A stretch of DNA of 64,000 nt, from the NCBI GenBank assembly GCA_963710175.1, contig CAVPZC010000002.1, positions 1,798,001 to 1,862,000 on the forward strand. The letters run 5' to 3'. This document shows positions 42,779-51,293 of the stretch, in pieces. Position numbers and translations under genes: made by a program. Source of the DNA: Phormidesmis sp963710175 (GTDB lineage: Bacteria > Cyanobacteriota > Cyanobacteriia > Phormidesmidales > Phormidesmidaceae). Below the pieces are notes generated by a model. That model saw only the letters and a program-made list of their open reading frames with translations, was not told where the DNA came from and did not search any database. The stretch's first letter is position 1, and every line of letters begins with the position of its first letter.

Positions 42779-44219
42779 AGTGTGATTTTGCAGCTGAATC
42801 AGCCCACTGCAAATCATCTAAAAAGAGAACCAGCGGATGCTTAGCCTGGGTAAAAATGGCGATGAACTTTCGCAGTAGCGTGTTAAAGCGATTTTGAGCC
42901 GCCGTGCCCGAGAGTTCTGAAACCGCAGGCTGCTCGCCGATAATGCACTCTAGTTCGGGGATAACGTTGATTAAAACCTGGCCGTTCTCACCTACCACAC
43001 TGAGAATTTTGGCTTTCCAGTCGGCAAGCTGAGCGTCAGATTCTGCGAGTAGCTGTGCAATCAGTTCTCTTAGCGCCTGCACAAAAGCCGATAGCGGCAC
43101 GCTGCGATTGAACTGGTCATACTTACCCTTAATGAAATATCCCCGCTGTCGGGTAATCGGCTTGTGAACTTCGTTGACCACCGCTGTTTTGCCGATGCCT
43201 GAAAAGCCAGCCACCAGCATCACTTCTGAATTGCCTTGTGCAACGCGGTCAAATGCCGCTAGCAGGGCTTTAATTTCTGTTTCACGTCCATATAGCTTTT
43301 CGGGGATGATGAAGCGATCGCTAATATCTCGCTGACCAATGTCAAACGGTTCAACGGTGCCTGTTTCTTTCAGCTGATCCAGGCACTTTTCTAAATCATG
43401 CTTGAGGCCCAGTGCACTTTGATAGCGATTCTCAGCACTTTTTGCCATCAGCTTATGAACAATAGCGGCAACCTCCTTAGGCATCGGCACCAGATCGTTC
43501 GCCAAGGGGGGCTGCTTTGCCATGTGACAATGAACCCATGCCATAGGATCCGCAGCTTGAAAGGGCAAAGTGCCCGTCAGTAATTCAAACAGAGTGATGC
43601 CGAGCGCGTAAAAGTCGGTCCGATAGTCAATTCCTCGGTTCATCCGTCCGGTTTGCTCTGGCGCTAGGTACGCCAGCGTTCCTTCTAATCCGCGAGGATT
43701 CTTTAGCGTTTGGGTTTCGCGTGGTAGCAATGAAGCAATGCCAAAGTCAATCAGCTTTACCTGCTTACTCTGTGGATGAATCAAAATATTGGCAGGCTTG
43801 ATATCTTTATGAATCACTCGCTGCTGTCCCAAGTAGTGCAGCGTCTCCGCTAGCTGCACCCCAATAGAAAGTACTTCTGGCAGCGGCAGCTGTTGTTCTT
43901 TTTCCAACGTCTGTTTGAGATACTGAGCCAGAGAGAGACCGGAAAAGTCTTCCATCACAATGGCCTGCCCGTTGTCGTAAGCAACCAATGCTTCCATCCG
44001 CACTAATCCAGGATGGTCGAGCTGATGGCCAATCGTGTACTGATTGCGGAACTGAAGCAGTTCATCAAAGCTAGGATACTCACTGCGTAGACGCTTGAGC
44101 GCAACGGTACGCTGCTCGCTTGGCATCGTCGCCCGGTAGACTAGGGTGCGACTCCCTTCATACAAAGTCTCTTTGATGTGATAGTTTGACAGCCTGCCCG
44201 AATCTAAGCTTGTCACCAT
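42777..44219 (-). pseudogene. Ser/Thr kinase with AAA ATPase module, cut short by the IS21 end
   Basis: This is the N-terminal 480 residues of a large multi-domain kinase of the type common in cyanobacteria (kinase, AAA, GAF, histidine kinase; usually over 1,500 residues). The kinase has VALKRLRSEY, the catalytic loop HKDIKPANILI (HKD for HRD), LIDFGIASL and YLAPEQTG. The ATPase has Walker A AGFSGIGKTAVVNE (about residue 336) and the near-terminal Walker B LVLFLDDLQWADSA. The sequence then runs into the IS21 terminus (AAKSH, stop). ATG 44219 (MVTSLDSGRLSNYHIK) is preferred to the upstream start. The protein is certainly truncated, and any activity is unknown. Confidence 0.85.
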
Positions 44220-44287
44220 TGCTCTATAGCCTGTCTTAGAACGAAATATCAACTTCAGTGTTCCCTTACTAGGGCATCAAACGTCGC

Positions 44288-44356
44288 TGCAAAGTTCTTC
44301 CCAGCCTTCTGCGGAATCGTCATATAATCTTGCAGAAAGCTGGGAAGAGCTTTGCA
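44288..44356. repeat. 25-bp inverted repeat stem-loop
   Basis: Arms TGCAAAGTTCTTCCCAGCC plus TTCTGC (44288-44312) and its near-complement (44332-44356) differ at two of 25 positions, around a 19-base loop. Outer CATCAAA/TTTGAT-like halves extend the symmetry. It lies between the truncated kinase and the DUF4212 gene. It may be a small palindromic element or an operator. Confidence 0.7.
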
Positions 44357-44569
44357 TGTATAGTTGGCATTTGATATGTGTCTTTAGTAGAACCTATCAA
44401 GGTTGGTTTACATGGCTTTATTGGGCATGTTTTAGTAGACACATTTTAGTGATCGCCGGATGCATACTCATAAAGAAGGCTAATGCCTACGTGTATGCTA
44501 AGTGACCAAAGCTGTAAGTCAGTGCTAGGTGTCTTTTCGGTTCTTTGGAAAAACAGCGGATTCTTGCAT

Positions 44570-44863
44570 ATGCCTTCAACAAAACCTGAAAGCTATTGGC
44601 ATACCAACCTCACCTTGATTCGCCATCTTCTAGCGATTTGGGCCTTTTTTTCTTTCGGCACTACGATTGTCTTAGCAAAGTTTTTGAATCGTTTTGAGTT
44701 CGGCCAGTTGCCCTTTGGGTTTTGGATGGCTCAGCAAGGGGCGTTATTAATCTTTATAGGTCTGATTTTTGGGTACGCGTTCAAGATGTCAGAGCTAGAT
44801 CGCATCAATGAGTTGAGGAATGCGAAAGTGGCTCGGAATGACTCAGTAGAGAGAAATTCATAA
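44570..44863 (+). CDS. DUF4212 small subunit of a sodium/solute symporter
   Basis: This 97-residue membrane protein fits the DUF4212 family, which pairs with SSS-type symporters of the VC_2705 group. It has two helices (LLAIWAFFSFGTTIVLAKFL and WMAQQGALLIFIGLIFGYAF) with the family stretch NRFEFGQLPFGFWMAQQG between them. The ATG at 44570 (MPSTKPESYWHTNLTLIRHL) is preferred to the earlier start at 44483. It is 89 bases ahead of the symporter-kinase fusion on the same strand, so they are most likely one operon and one complex. Confidence 0.88.
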   Translation: MPSTKPESYWHTNLTLIRHLLAIWAFFSFGTTIVLAKFLNRFEFGQLPFGFWMAQQGALLIFIGLIFGYAFKMSELDRINELRNAKVARNDSVERNS

Positions 44864-44952
44864 TCTTTACCGACGAGTTAGTGAAAATAAACACTATATT
44901 TCTCGCACGAACCCGATTTTTTTCTAAACATTTTTGAAAACGACACTATAAG

Positions 44953-47697
44953 ATGATAGTTCATAACTGGGCTCCAACTGAAGTCTGGGGGGCTACTTTT
45001 ATTGGCATTTCCCTGGCACTCTACTTAGTGATCGGCTGGCAGTCTCGGGTTAGAAATGCCAAAGATTTTTTTGTGGCAGGCCGTAATGTGCCTGCCCTTG
45101 TCAGCGGTATTGCCACAGCGGGTGATTGGATTTCTGCGGCCTCTTTTATCTCTATGGCTGGCGTAGTTTCCTTCTTGGGCTACGACGGTGCCATTTACCT
45201 ACTAGGGTGGACAGGAGGCTACGTCCTCATTGCGCTCCTTATTGCCCCCTACCTACGCAAGTTTGGCCAATACACCATCTCTGACTTTGTCGGCGATCGC
45301 TACTACTCCAGCACTGCCCGCCTAGTGTCAGTCTTTGCCTGTGTTGGCATTTGCCTGGTCTATATCACGGGCCAGATGCGAGGGGTAGGCATTATTCTCA
45401 GCCGTTTCCTCCAGGTAAGTGTAGAAACCGGCGTGGTCATCGGCATTATTCTCGTTGGTGTTTTTGCCATATTGGGCGGTATGCGAGGCATTACCTGGAC
45501 TCAAGTAGCCCAGTACGGCGTCTTTTGCTTAGCGTTTTTAGTCCCAGCGATCGCCCTTTCCCATCAGTTAACCGGGATGCCAATCCCCCCCATCGCGCTG
45601 GCCAGCAGCGACATTATCGACCGCCTCAATCAGGTTCACCTAGATCTAGGATTCGCTGAGTACACAGCCCCCTTCGCTCACCATTCACCCCTCGACATGG
45701 GATTGATTATCCTAACGCTGATGGTAGGCACCGCCGGTCTTCCCCATGTTCTAGTTAGGTTCTACACCGTAAAAAACATGCAAGCGGCTCGCTTCTCAGC
45801 GGGCTGGGCGTTGGTGTTCATTGCCGTTGTTTACACAACCGCGCCTGCTGTGGCTGGCTTTGCCCGCTATAGCCTAATTAATACCCTCAATCAGCAGCCG
45901 ATTGAAACGATCCGACAAATTGACTGGATCAATAAATGGGAATCGACGGATCTATTGACACTAGACGATAAGAATGAGAATGGCCGGTTGGACTTTACGC
46001 CTGACCCTGAAACGAATGAAATGATGATTGGCCCTGATGCTATCTTCCTTTCTATTCCTGAAGTGGCTAACCTGCCCCCTTGGATTACGGGGCTAGTCGC
46101 TGCTGGTGGCTTAGCTGCAGCGCTCTCCACAGCCGCTGCTCTCCTGCTGGTAATTTCCAGCGCGATCGCTCACGACGTTTACTACCGCATGTTGAACAGT
46201 AACGCATCTGAAACCCAGCGCGTGATGGCGGGGCGGATGATGGTGGGGGTAGCTCTGGCTGTCTCTGGGTATTTGGGGATTCATCCCCCAGGGTTTGTAG
46301 CTCAAGTAGTCGCCTTTGCCTTTGGTCTCGCCGCAGCCAGCTTTTTTCCGGCTATTACTCTCGGCATTTTTGACAAGCGCACCAATCGGGAAGGCGCAAT
46401 CTCTGGCATGTTAGCAGGGACTCTCTTTGTCGCAGGATATATAGTAGGGGCCAGATTTTACGGAATGCCGCTGTGGTTCTTTAATGTTTCCCCAGAGGGC
46501 ATCGGGGCTGTGGGCATGGTGATGAATATGGTCGTCACCTTGGGGGTTTCTCGCCTCACTCCCCCACCTCCTAAGGATGTACAGGACTTGGTTGATCAGC
46601 TACGCACACCAGGGGATGAGCCCCCTCGTCGGCTTGAAATCTACTACAGCCTGGAGGAGAGACTAGGACTACAGAACATTCAGCTCACAGAACTCAACAA
46701 CCAGCTGGAAGTTCAGATTCAGGAACGGCAGCAGGCGGAACAATCGCTGCAATTGCTGACCAAAGAACTAGAGCAGCGGGTTCAAGAGCGCACCTTAGCG
46801 CTACAGCAAGCCTTGCAAAATATGCAAAATATGCAAATTAAGCTGGTTCATACCGAAAAAATGTCTTCCTTAGGTAACCTCGTGGCAGGTATTGCCCATG
46901 AAGTCAACAATCCAGTGAGCTTTATTCAGAGTAATTTAGATCCTTTGCAGGAGTATACGCAAAACTTGCTAGATTTTATTCAGCTCTATCAGAAGCACTA
47001 TCCTAATCCGGACGCTGAAATTCAAGCGGAAGCCAAATCAATTGATTTAGAATTTGTGCAAGAGGATCTACCTAAAATCCTTAGATCAATGCGGATAGGA
47101 ACACATCGAATTAGCGAAATTGTGCTGTCATTGCGTAACTTTTCTCGTAAGGATGAAGCAGAATTTAAGGCGGTCGATATCCATGACGGCATTGAAAGCA
47201 CCCTCCTAATACTGCAGCATCGACTGAAGGCACAACCTGAGCGGCCAGAGATTCATCTGGTGAAATACTATGGTGAGCTACCTTTGGTTGAATGTTCTGC
47301 CGGCGCACTGAACCAGGTGTTTATGAACATTCTGGCCAATGCGATTGACGCGCTAGAGTCACACAACGGCAGCCGAACCTATCAAGACATTGAAAGCAAT
47401 CCCAATCAAATTATGATCCGCACTACCGTAATGGATGCCAACTGGGTAGAGATTGTAATCGCAGATAACGGGCCAGGCATTCCTGAGCATTTGGAGCAGC
47501 GGATTCTTGATCCGTTCTTTACGACTAAGCCCGTTGGGAAAGGAACCGGTATGGGGATGTCGATTAGCTACCAAATCGTTACTGAACTCCATGGCGGTAA
47601 CCTAACGTTCGTTTCTACGCCAGCGAAAGGAACCGAATTCATTATCCAAATTCAGATACGGCAGCGGAACAAAGCACAAGGCCAGGTCGCTGAGTAG
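44953..47697 (+). CDS. Sodium/solute symporter fused to a histidine kinase
   Basis: This 914-residue protein joins two functions. Residues 1-545 are an SSS-family symporter of the VC_2705 type (acetate- or other organic-acid-like) with about 12-13 membrane helices. Signature segments are WQSRVRNAKDFFVAGRNVPA, TAGDWISAASFISMAG and LSTAAALLLVISSAIAHDVY. An EF-hand-like loop, DDKNENGRLDF, lies near residue 338. Residues 570-640 form a coiled-coil linker (ELNNQLEVQIQERQQAEQSL). The kinase part has His near 649 (LVAGIAHEVNNPVSFIQSN), N box LANAIDALES, G1 DNGPGIPEHLE, F box LDPFFTTKPVG and G2 GTGMGMSISYQ. No response regulator follows. The layout resembles CbrA-type transport sensors. The solute is unknown. 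Confidence 0.93.
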   Translation: MIVHNWAPTEVWGATFIGISLALYLVIGWQSRVRNAKDFFVAGRNVPALVSGIATAGDWISAASFISMAGVVSFLGYDGAIYLLGWTGGYVLIALLIAPYLRKFGQYTISDFVGDRYYSSTARLVSVFACVGICLVYITGQMRGVGIILSRFLQVSVETGVVIGIILVGVFAILGGMRGITWTQVAQYGVFCLAFLVPAIALSHQLTGMPIPPIALASSDIIDRLNQVHLDLGFAEYTAPFAHHSPLDMGLIILTLMVGTAGLPHVLVRFYTVKNMQAARFSAGWALVFIAVVYTTAPAVAGFARYSLINTLNQQPIETIRQIDWINKWESTDLLTLDDKNENGRLDFTPDPETNEMMIGPDAIFLSIPEVANLPPWITGLVAAGGLAAALSTAAALLLVISSAIAHDVYYRMLNSNASETQRVMAGRMMVGVALAVSGYLGIHPPGFVAQVVAFAFGLAAASFFPAITLGIFDKRTNREGAISGMLAGTLFVAGYIVGARFYGMPLWFFNVSPEGIGAVGMVMNMVVTLGVSRLTPPPPKDVQDLVDQLRTPGDEPPRRLEIYYSLEERLGLQNIQLTELNNQLEVQIQERQQAEQSLQLLTKELEQRVQERTLALQQALQNMQNMQIKLVHTEKMSSLGNLVAGIAHEVNNPVSFIQSNLDPLQEYTQNLLDFIQLYQKHYPNPDAEIQAEAKSIDLEFVQEDLPKILRSMRIGTHRISEIVLSLRNFSRKDEAEFKAVDIHDGIESTLLILQHRLKAQPERPEIHLVKYYGELPLVECSAGALNQVFMNILANAIDALESHNGSRTYQDIESNPNQIMIRTTVMDANWVEIVIADNGPGIPEHLEQRILDPFFTTKPVGKGTGMGMSISYQIVTELHGGNLTFVSTPAKGTEFIIQIQIRQRNKAQGQVAE

Positions 47698-47783
47698 GCA
47701 TGGTTTAGGAACACGATAGTCACACTGTAGAGGGGCGCTATTCGTTAAGTGTCTATTCGTTGAGTTTAGATAGAGTGGCGGTA

Positions 47784-48256
47784 ATGGAAGTGATGGTAAA
47801 AGCGCCTGTGGATTTGTTCAAAGCTCTGTTTGATGGATGGGAAGGTATTCTCAAGATTCTTATCGCCGCACCGATTATGTACATCTCGGTTGTTGGTGCT
47901 ATCCGAATTATTGGTAAGCGTTCTACCTCCCAGATGAATAACTTTGACTGGATAGTCACCGTTGCGATTGGTTCGCTGACTGCTTCTGGCATCATTCTCG
48001 ATATTGTCTCGGTATCGGAGGCATTGGCTGCGATCGCTTGTCTCTTGGCTGCTCAATACGTGCTAACCCAAATACTAATGCGGTCTAAGGTGGTCGCGCA
48101 ACTTATTAAAGCCTCGCCTGCATTATTGGTGAACAACGGCCAATTTGTTCATAAGACCTTAGGCGCGAGCGGGTCACTGTCGCTGAAGTCATGGCTGCTC
48201 TAAAAGAAAATGGGCTGATAGCGTCGATGAGGCCCAAAGGAAACTGTCAGCCCTGA
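47784..48256 (+). pseudogene. DUF421 (YetF-like) membrane protein, frameshifted
   Basis: From ATG 47784 the frame shows the DUF421 pattern: membrane helices, VVGAIRIIGKRSTSQMNNFD and TVAIGSLTASGIILD, and then SPALLVNNGQFVHKTL. The frame then shifts. The continuing sense RRERVTVAEVMAALKENGLIAS lies in another frame and stops at 48254-48256. The C-terminal domain is lost. The earlier ATG at 47760 is also possible. Family function is poorly known. Confidence 0.75.
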
Positions 48257-48328
48257 GTAGCCAAACTAGAATGTTGGTCTCTTAGCTGGTATTCTAGCTG
48301 GCGACCGGCTACACCCTCCCTCTACCTG

Positions 48329-48560
48329 ATGGACTGTCTTCACTGCCATTCATCCCACGTCTCGCCACTGCAACGTAAGACCAACCTGGGCTACGAGATG
48401 TTTTGGTGTGAGCGCTGTCGTCGAACTTACAATGAGCGCACAGGTGGATGAAGTGGGTAACTTTTTGAGACCACGGACACGCATGGCAGAATTCGTGTCC
48501 CTTCATGATCGCAGAGAACGATTCGTAAAGGGCGTTGAGGAACTGGAAGCCCTATTTTAG
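48329..48560 (+). pseudogene. IS6-family transposase remnant with internal deletion
   Basis: The piece begins with an intact N-terminal zinc ribbon (MDCLHCHSSHVSPLQRKTNL, WCERCRRTYNERTG) and jumps to the extreme C-terminus (VDEVGNFLRPRTRMAEFVSL, EELEALF, stop). The middle catalytic part is gone, so this is an internal deletion. Its 3' side ends near CAATTTGGCTACC (about 48616-48628), the same terminus as the other remnant at 34003. Confidence 0.8.
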
Positions 48561-48623
48561 GTCGCTTAAACATGAATAGATATGGGGGTGATCGCATTGA
48601 TGGCGATTCGGCTCAATTTGGCT

Positions 48624-48964
48624 ACCTAGATCTGACGGTTTCCTATGTCGCGCTCGCTCTAGCTGACAATGGGGAAGGTATTCCTGAGGAGATGCAGTCA
48701 AAGATATTCGATCCCTTTTTTACATCAAAGCCTGTAGGGAAAAGAACTGGCTTGGGCCTGACCGTGAGCTATCAAATGATCGTCGAAGCGCATCAGGGCC
48801 TTATTGATGTCACATCAGTACCTGGAGAAGGCTCAGCGTTTCGGATTCGATTGCCGCTAGGGAAAAAATATTTGAGGTCGGTACAGTTTCTAACAGCTCA
48901 GATGAATAAATGGGAGTTGAGTAGTTATGAATACTGTCGGCGAACTCCAACGCGGTACGGGTAA
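48624..48964 (+). pseudogene. Histidine kinase C-terminal fragment
   Basis: Only the ATPase tail of a histidine kinase remains: ALADNGEGIPEEMQSKIF (G1), DPFFTSKPVGKRTGLGLTVS (F and G2) and IDVTSVPGEGSAFRIRLPLG. The open frame reaches upstream into the IS6 remnant (ATG 48572), so the break lies at the IS6 terminus. The N-terminal sensor and phospho-acceptor domain are missing. The lines ADNGEGIPEE and SYQMIVEAHQG resemble the other two kinases in this window, which points to a shared subfamily. Confidence 0.8.
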
Positions 48965-48983
48965 GTATACAAGCTGATATCAT

Positions 48984-49017
48984 CTTAAATAACAGTATAA
49001 ATATACTATTATTTAAG
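48984..49017. promoter_or_regulatory. AT-rich near-perfect palindrome before the AAA ATPase gene
   Basis: Arms 48984-48999 (CTTAAATAACAGTATA) and 49002-49017 are complementary at 15 of 16 positions with a two-base centre. The palindrome lies 19 bases upstream of ATG 49036, too close to be a normal core promoter. It could be an operator, a transcript end of the kinase fragment or a remnant of a mobile end. Confidence 0.55.
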
Positions 49018-49035
49018 TCTTGTACAACAACCATA

Positions 49036-49806
49036 ATGACGATACTACCCTCTCAGAAGCCAGGCAGCGTGCCTTACATCCCTTCTGTAAGAACCGACCG
49101 AGATCGTCCCTTGCAGCGGGATAAGTTTCCTGGTAGCTTACCGTTCACGCAGAACCTACACCTTGAATTTGACGCACCTGTGACCTTTTTTGTGGGAGAA
49201 AACGGCTCGGGAAAATCTACGCTTCTAGAAGCAATGGCCGTACTGGCAAAGCTTCCTATCTGCGGTGGAAGCATGAACGAAGTTGGTCGCAATCATGCTT
49301 TTGAGGAACACAGCGTTCTCTCAAGGCATCTGCGGCTCGCCTTCCACAACAGGCCTAAAGACCGCTATTTCTTTAGAGCCGATACTCAAGCCCATTTCGC
49401 ATCATTGCTAGAGCAAAGACAAAAAGATCCAGACTTTGGAGGCGATGCCTTTGGCCGTTACGGTGGGCGATCGCTTCATCAGATGTCGCACGGAGAAGCC
49501 TTTCTCTCAGTCATGAGAAATCGATTCGAAGAAGGTCTGTTCTTTATGGATGAACCTGAGTCCGCGCTGTCTCCGCAGCGACAGCTTTCTCTGCTAGCGC
49601 TAATGTCTGATCTGGTTAAAGGCAATGCTTCCCAATTCTTCATCGCCACGCATTCGCCCATCCTGCTAACTTTTCCAGGCGCAGCAATTATCTCGTTTGA
49701 AAGTGAGCAGCTACAGCGCATTCAGCTAGAGGACACCAGTCATTTCCAAATTACCCGGAATATCTTGAACAATCCAGAGCAGTATTGGCGTTATCTAATC
49801 GATTAG
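49036..49806 (+). CDS. AAA family ATPase (COG3910-like)
   Basis: This 256-residue ABC/SMC-type ATPase has Walker A VTFFVGENGSGKSTLLEAMA (about residues 50-69) and Walker B EEGLFFMDEPESALSPQR with the catalytic Glu. The signature-like block is LHQMSHGEAFLSVMRNRF and the His switch is FIATHSPILLTFPGA. The organisation matches the predicted stand-alone ATPases of COG3910, whose role is unclear. It lacks a nuclease or TOPRIM domain and has no partner gene here, so an OLD- or Gabija-like defence call is not supported. It stands alone between a kinase relic and an insertion sequence. Confidence 0.85.
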   Translation: MTILPSQKPGSVPYIPSVRTDRDRPLQRDKFPGSLPFTQNLHLEFDAPVTFFVGENGSGKSTLLEAMAVLAKLPICGGSMNEVGRNHAFEEHSVLSRHLRLAFHNRPKDRYFFRADTQAHFASLLEQRQKDPDFGGDAFGRYGGRSLHQMSHGEAFLSVMRNRFEEGLFFMDEPESALSPQRQLSLLALMSDLVKGNASQFFIATHSPILLTFPGAAIISFESEQLQRIQLEDTSHFQITRNILNNPEQYWRYLID

Positions 49807-50022
49807 CGAGAAAAAGATAAAAGAGAAGTAAAACGCCTCTAAGAAGCTGTAAGCAACCAGCACGGTGAAAACAGGAATACATCTAGCGATGAGCTTAGGG
49901 CTACGACTGTTCTTTATCTATTGCTGCTACTTGTGTTAAACAGCTTACGGCAGTGCTGTCTATAGCCGTAGTCGTTGATTCGGCTAGAAACCTAAGGGGA
50001 GCGCAAACAAATAAGTTACCGT

Positions 50023-50760
50023 TTACATAGGAACAATCGTCACATCCCACTTAGGCAACGTTTCAGACCGTTGCCACTGTTGCTCGAACGGTTCCAACTC
50101 ATCTTTGGCCACCTTGATACCCTTCTGATAAGTCGTCTCGACTAACTCAACAATTGGCGCAAAGCCATTCCAAGTCATGTTCGCCGCCCAGCGTAGGGCA
50201 GCTTCAACGGTATCGAGGATAGCGCCATTCCAGTAGTTTTCTAACGCCGCCCAACAGCGCTCTATCGGATTGTACTTGCTGTGATAAGGCGGATAGTAAA
50301 CCAGGCGTATTTTCATCTGCTCGCGCTGCGAAAACTGCACCATACGCTTGATGAACTGAGTCCGCTGGCTTTTGACAGCAGGTCCGTTGTCTAAGTCAAT
50401 CACCCATTCTGCTGTCTCTGAATAGGCGGCCCGATGCGTCTGCCACCAGTCTTCTAAGCAGTCGACAATAAAGTCGCTGGTCTCTGCTGACTGCCCGAAG
50501 TAAATCGAGAGTTGCTCTCCCTTCACATCGAGAATGCCAAAGGGCACTAGTGTGGCTTCGCGGTAGTGGTCATGGTCATCGGCCTGTCGCGGTTCGAGGG
50601 TTCGCGCCCCGCCGCCCCTCGATAGATTCCCAATGGCGACTTTAGCCTTGCTGTCGATGGAGAGTCTCAACACTTTGGGGTCGGCGTCTGCTGCTGCATT
50701 CGCTCGGGCTACATTCTCAAAGATGGCGTCTGTTTCGGGCACCTTTTTGTGCGGCTTCAC
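50023..50760 (-). CDS. ISAzo13-like transposase, orfB (catalytic part), copy 3
   Basis: This 245-residue part is the same as the other orfB copies (YSETAEW form) and carries the DLDNGPAVKSQRTQFIKRM and PIERCWAALENYWNG motifs. The GTG start overlaps the orfA stop by four bases in the -1 frame. Very few differences from copy 1 (one residue, a few silent bases) show recent movement. Confidence 0.9.
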   Translation of the reverse strand: MKPHKKVPETDAIFENVARANAAADADPKVLRLSIDSKAKVAIGNLSRGGGARTLEPRQADDHDHYREATLVPFGILDVKGEQLSIYFGQSAETSDFIVDCLEDWWQTHRAAYSETAEWVIDLDNGPAVKSQRTQFIKRMVQFSQREQMKIRLVYYPPYHSKYNPIERCWAALENYWNGAILDTVEAALRWAANMTWNGFAPIVELVETTYQKGIKVAKDELEPFEQQWQRSETLPKWDVTIVPM

Positions 50761-51218
50761 TTTTTGCGTTTTTTTAACCGATAGCCCATCCGGTTCAGCA
50801 TCGCGCCGATAGTTTGGCGGGTTGGCAAGTCCTCATCCCGGTAGCCTTTCTCCTCTATCAGCGCGTCGCGCACCGACTGGGCGCTTACTCTCGCGTAGTA
50901 AAACGTAGTCCGAAACGTCGGGTCAGCTTGTGATTGCCCATCGACCAGCGCTCGTATAGCCTGCTCTAATTCAGGCTGCTTCGCTTCGCGCCGGTGATTC
51001 CCTCGACCTTGATAGTAATCCACGCAGACTACACCGCTTTCGCGCTCGTGCAGCCCGAGCTGAACCGTTTGTCGTCCCCACCCAAGATACGTTTCGGCTT
51101 TCCGGGCTGAAGCGTCGAAGTAGTCTTCTGCTACTTTCGCCATGAACGCTCGTTTCTTATGTCCGCTCAGCTTGCGGGCAGCATCTTTCAAGGTTTCCTT
51201 CACCTGCTCATCTAGCAT
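50757..51218 (-). CDS. ISAzo13-like transposase, orfA (N-terminal part), copy 3
   Basis: This 153-residue DNA-binding half is identical in protein sequence to the copy at 29123. It ends RMGYRLKKRKK over the same A7 run, which keeps the slip site intact. A short non-coding leader of about 70 bases separates its ATG from the right terminus and would hold the promoter. Confidence 0.88.
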   Translation of the reverse strand: MLDEQVKETLKDAARKLSGHKKRAFMAKVAEDYFDASARKAETYLGWGRQTVQLGLHERESGVVCVDYYQGRGNHRREAKQPELEQAIRALVDGQSQADPTFRTTFYYARVSAQSVRDALIEEKGYRDEDLPTRQTIGAMLNRMGYRLKKRKK

Positions 51219-51293
51219 TCCTCAGCCGCTCTCCTCTCTCCCTATACCTGCCTATAATCGCTGGTATTGTATTCGTTTGCTACCCCCTAAGCA

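Larger units (their letters stand above)
40153..42792 (-). mobile_element. IS21-family insertion sequence
   Basis: The ends begin TGCATATTCACCCAACTTCGGC (left, inward) and TGCAAAATCACACTAACTTC (right, inward), in TG...CA style. Five GCCGAAGTT sites on the right (42676, 42700, 42724, 42747, 42770) and three inverted ones on the left (40166, 40189, 40212) recur every 23-24 bases, as IS21 transposase sites do. It carries istA and istB. Only GCT matches at the flanks, so a clear target duplication is not seen. Confidence 0.9.
49996..51287 (-). mobile_element. ISAzo13-like element, copy 3, complete
   Basis: The element spans 1,292 bases between GGGGAGCGC (49996) and GCTACCCCC (51287) with imperfect terminal repeats. 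TAA flanks both ends (49993-49995 and 51288-51290). It is the only uninterrupted copy and shows the reference structure for the family in this window. It sits just three bases past the end of the SorC regulator gene region. Confidence 0.88.

Noticed and set aside
49036..49806. AAA ATPase as part of an anti-phage defence system
   Set aside because: No nuclease, TOPRIM, helicase or other partner gene is next to it, and its sequence fits a stand-alone ATPase group.
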